Program-made: the position numbers and the translations under genes
NCBI GenBank assembly: GCA_017561155.1
Contig: JAFZDP010000006.1
Span: forward strand, 24,675 to 88,674
DNA: 64,000 nt
DNA from: Bacteroidales bacterium
GTDB taxonomy: Bacteria; Bacteroidota; Bacteroidia; Bacteroidales; P3
Direction: 5' to 3'
Shown here: positions 61,902 to 64,000 of the stretch, piece after piece
Layout: every line of letters starts with the position of its first letter
Position numbering within the stretch: the first letter of the stretch is position 1
Notes under the pieces: generated by a model
What the model was told of the DNA's origin: nothing
Database searches by the model: none
What the model saw: the letters and a program-made list of their open reading frames with translations, nothing else

Positions 61902-63614
61902 TTAGATGTTTATTATTCTTTTTATTATCTCGAAAGCCGTTGCCTGAATAGCAGGTACAGCCACCGAATTACCAAATTGTTTGTATGCCGAAGCATCAGC
62001 AACCCCTATTATAAAATTATCGGGAAATCCTTGCAAACGAGCCCATTCGCGAGGAGTCATTCTTCTAAGCCCCTCCCTATTTATCTCGCCTTTAATATTC
62101 GTCACCGGTGTAAAGTCTTCCAATCTGTTATCTATGACAAGATTGCGTTCTCGCCCCATACCTCCTACCACTATTGCATTGGCTACACCGTCATCTGGAA
62201 TTATCTCATAACCGAATCCATTGCCCTTTGCGGCATGACGTTCTTTATGAGCCACCAATGTTTTAATATATTGTGTCGATAAATAATATTTTGCCGACAC
62301 CGTATTTTCTTCTTTTACATCGGCAAAGGTTTTCGATTTGTCCGTTGGTTCGGGATATGTGAACTCATTTATATTTTGATCTTTCCTAAAACCGACAATA
62401 TAAATTCTTTCCCGGTGCTGAGGAACACCAAAATTCATTGCATTCATAATCTGAGGATCGGGGACATAATAATCCAAATCCTCTCTCAACACCTTTAAAA
62501 TTGTCTGTATTGTTTTACCTTTATCGTGAATAAGCAATCCTTTCACATTTTCCAAAAAGAATGCCTTGGGGCGTTTTCTTCTTATTATTTCAGCCACATC
62601 GAAAAACAGTGTTCCTCTTGTTTCTTCAAATCCCAAACGTTTGCCGGCTAATGAAAAAGCCTGGCATGGAAAACCGGCACACAACACATCAAAATCATCC
62701 GGTATAAAGGATTTAGTACTTTCCTTGGTTATATCGCCAAACGGCACCTCGCCATAGTTGAGCAAATAAGTTTTTTGAGCTTGAGCATCCCATTCGGATG
62801 AAAACACACATTTACCTCCAAGATTTTGCATTGCCATTCTAAAACCACCTATACCGGCAAATAAATCGATAAATGTAAACTTTGGTTTATCTATCGGTAA
62901 AAACGGAACAGTGAACAACTCGGAAAATAGCGAATATTGGATACCGGTTTCTGCAGCACAATCACTGCCATTGGTACTTCCATAAACAGCATATATATCA
63001 CTCATCAAATTCTCGGCTTTGATTTTATATGTATTTCCGTATTTACAATCACGATTATGCAAATAATGCGATACTATCGCCATTTGCTCATGAAACGGCA
63101 TAATAGTTCCATCATCGTTCAATGAATGAGGGCCATACATTTGCATTGAAGCCTTTTTTCCGTTGTACATTTTATGTATCGATATTCGCTCGTTTATATT
63201 CTCGTTTGCATTCATATATTCCAATATTCTATTTAAACATCTATCCGATTCTTTGACGATTTCGGTCTCCCAAAATCTAAAAACTTTCCAACCTTGTTCG
63301 TCTAATATTTTATTTACTTCTTTGTCTCTTTTTATATTTCTTTCTATTTTCGAGTGCCAAAATTCACAATTGCTTTTATGATCGTTCTTTCTGATGTCCC
63401 AGTCTTTTCCATGCCAAAATTCACCATCACAAAAAACAGCTATTTTCATTCCGGGTATAACAAAATCAGGTTTTCCAAATACCGTTTTATCATTTTTACG
63501 ATACCGAACACCGGCATTCCATAGCAATTTGCCAAATAAAAGTTCTATCTTAGTACCTTTACTTTTATTTGCCGACATGTTTCTATAACGTTGTTCTGCC
63601 GTAAGTCTATCCAT
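61902..63614 (-). CDS. Vsr endonuclease - C5 cytosine methyltransferase fusion
   Basis: 570 residues, about 140-200 longer than HpaII-type methyltransferases. Residues 1-137 are a Vsr-type mismatch endonuclease: Glu24, Asp50 in GKPDFVIPG, and FCDGEFWHGKDW, with Trp67 and His68; the position of the E. coli His64 is Asp63. Residues about 245-570 are a C5 methyltransferase: motif I FIDLFAGIGGFRMA (248-261), catalytic Cys317 in GFPCQAFSLAG, motif VI FFLENVKG, VIII QHRERIYIVGFR (399-410), IX RRMTPREWARLQGFPD, X KQFGNSVAVPA. A linker of about 100 residues joins them. Target recognition lies at 411-516. Cognate to the HpaII-like enzyme, so 5mC in CCGG is the likely product. Confidence 0.93.
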   Translation of the reverse strand: MDRLTAEQRYRNMSANKSKGTKIELLFGKLLWNAGVRYRKNDKTVFGKPDFVIPGMKIAVFCDGEFWHGKDWDIRKNDHKSNCEFWHSKIERNIKRDKEVNKILDEQGWKVFRFWETEIVKESDRCLNRILEYMNANENINERISIHKMYNGKKASMQMYGPHSLNDDGTIMPFHEQMAIVSHYLHNRDCKYGNTYKIKAENLMSDIYAVYGSTNGSDCAAETGIQYSLFSELFTVPFLPIDKPKFTFIDLFAGIGGFRMAMQNLGGKCVFSSEWDAQAQKTYLLNYGEVPFGDITKESTKSFIPDDFDVLCAGFPCQAFSLAGKRLGFEETRGTLFFDVAEIIRRKRPKAFFLENVKGLLIHDKGKTIQTILKVLREDLDYYVPDPQIMNAMNFGVPQHRERIYIVGFRKDQNINEFTYPEPTDKSKTFADVKEENTVSAKYYLSTQYIKTLVAHKERHAAKGNGFGYEIIPDDGVANAIVVGGMGRERNLVIDNRLEDFTPVTNIKGEINREGLRRMTPREWARLQGFPDNFIIGVADASAYKQFGNSVAVPAIQATAFEIIKRIINI

Positions 63615-63703
63615 AAACGTCTTCTATATCAAAGCAATTCGTTTCTTTTATTTTCACCCTGTATGTTATTTTTACCAATCTTGAATCGACAACAATTGCT
63701 TTG

Positions 63704-63735
63704 CAAAGGTACACATTTTTTTCCATTTTTTGCAA
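63704..63735 (-). promoter_or_regulatory. Bacteroidetes-type promoter of the methyltransferase-restriction operon
   Basis: On the minus strand: TTG (63735-63733), 21 bases, TACCTTTG (63711-63704). Leader about 85 nt to the fusion gene ATG. It would drive both genes. Confidence 0.75.
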
Positions 63736-63865
63736 AAAATATACCCTCGATCCTTTTGTAATGTAATATTTTTTGTTTTTCGACAAAAGAGGACGGAAGC
63801 GGTGTGTTTGTTTAATGTTGTCTTTAAACAAAAAAAAAGTGGAATGCACCTTGCAAAGCTGTCTT

Positions 63866-63895
63866 GTGCTGAAAAAAGTTGACACAAAAGTCAAC
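63866..63895 (+). mobile_element. possible left end of an insertion sequence
   Basis: Begins TGTGCTGAAAAAAGTTGACA and contains GTTGAC (63878-63883) with inverted GTCAAC (63890-63895), six bases before the transposase-like ATG. The TG start and position fit an IS3-family left end; the right end is outside the window. Confidence 0.45.
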
Positions 63896-63900
63896 AAAAT

Positions 63901-64000
63901 ATGAATAAAGAAACCAAAAGAAAAAGAAGAGAAAATTTCAAGTACGATGAGAAAATAGACATCGTGAGAATGCACTATTTTGAGGGTGCAAGTTTAAAAG
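63901..64000 (+). CDS. probable transposase, N-terminal 33 residues (cut by window edge)
   Basis: An open frame beginning MNKETKRKRRENFKYDEKID and continuing IVRMHYFEGASLK runs off the right edge. A basic N-terminus followed by a helix-turn-helix-like segment (KIDIVRMHYFEGASLK) is the pattern of IS3-type OrfA transposases. It is the only plus-strand gene in the restriction region. Identity is provisional since only 33 codons are visible. Confidence 0.55.
   Translation, partial: MNKETKRKRRENFKYDEKIDIVRMHYFEGASLK

Noticed and set aside
63607..63975. 122-codon frame on the minus strand upstream of the fusion gene
   Set aside because: It overlaps the fusion gene start, its promoter and the putative IS end; the residue pattern is poly-Phe/Lys from AT-rich DNA.

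Overview
The window looks like chromosome from a Bacteroidetes bacterium, most likely order Bacteroidales. The evidence is the low-GC sequence, promoters of the Bacteroidetes type (-7 box TAnnTTTG with a TTG about 20 nt upstream), the type IX secretion translocon gene sprA next to ruvA, a GH92 alpha-mannosidase lipoprotein, ExbB/ExbD/TonB genes and a DUF819 transporter. Genus cannot be decided from the sequence alone. No rRNA, tRNA or CRISPR array was recognised.

Layout. 0-2.5 kb: three tandem paralogues of a secreted HEAT-like protein, the leftmost cut by the window edge. 2.6-16 kb: housekeeping, with tsaD, a MalY/PatB-type aminotransferase and pgi in one likely operon, then a beta-helix lipoprotein, ruvA and the 2,423-residue sprA in another. 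16-24.7 kb: an accessory stretch holding small lipoproteins, an unknown membrane protein, an AT-rich pair (BspA-type leucine-rich repeat protein plus an unknown protein), a lipoprotein with nine near-identical 26-residue repeats, an AlbA_2 regulator with a 12-bp microsatellite, and several repeat arrays. 24.7-42 kb: a GH92 / outer-membrane protein / DUF819 operon, an MFS carrier, an O-antigen ligase-like protein, a CtpA protease, an ABC-F ATPase, TonB, aroQ and lptB. 42-57 kb: smpB, exbB-exbD-tonB, an operon nadC-yihY-thioesterase-rRNA methyltransferase, gcvH, argS, an acyl-ACP thioesterase, and hbd/crt-type beta-oxidation or butyrate-type genes. 57-64 kb: small secreted proteins of unknown function, MITE-like and other repeats, then an HpaII-like restriction-modification cassette and the first codons of a probable transposase at the right edge.

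The two most notable signals are these. (1) A dispersed family of degenerate tandem arrays with a strict 21-23 bp period occurs in at least eight intergenic gaps. Units differ in sequence but often carry a central palindrome, and specific unit types recur in different arrays; I know no named family for it with certainty. (2) The cytosine methyltransferase of the restriction cassette is fused at its N-terminus to a Vsr-type mismatch endonuclease, so methylation and repair of methylation damage appear to be in one polypeptide. A third signal is a duplicated promoter/leader segment of about 180 bp placed in front of two unrelated surface-protein genes.
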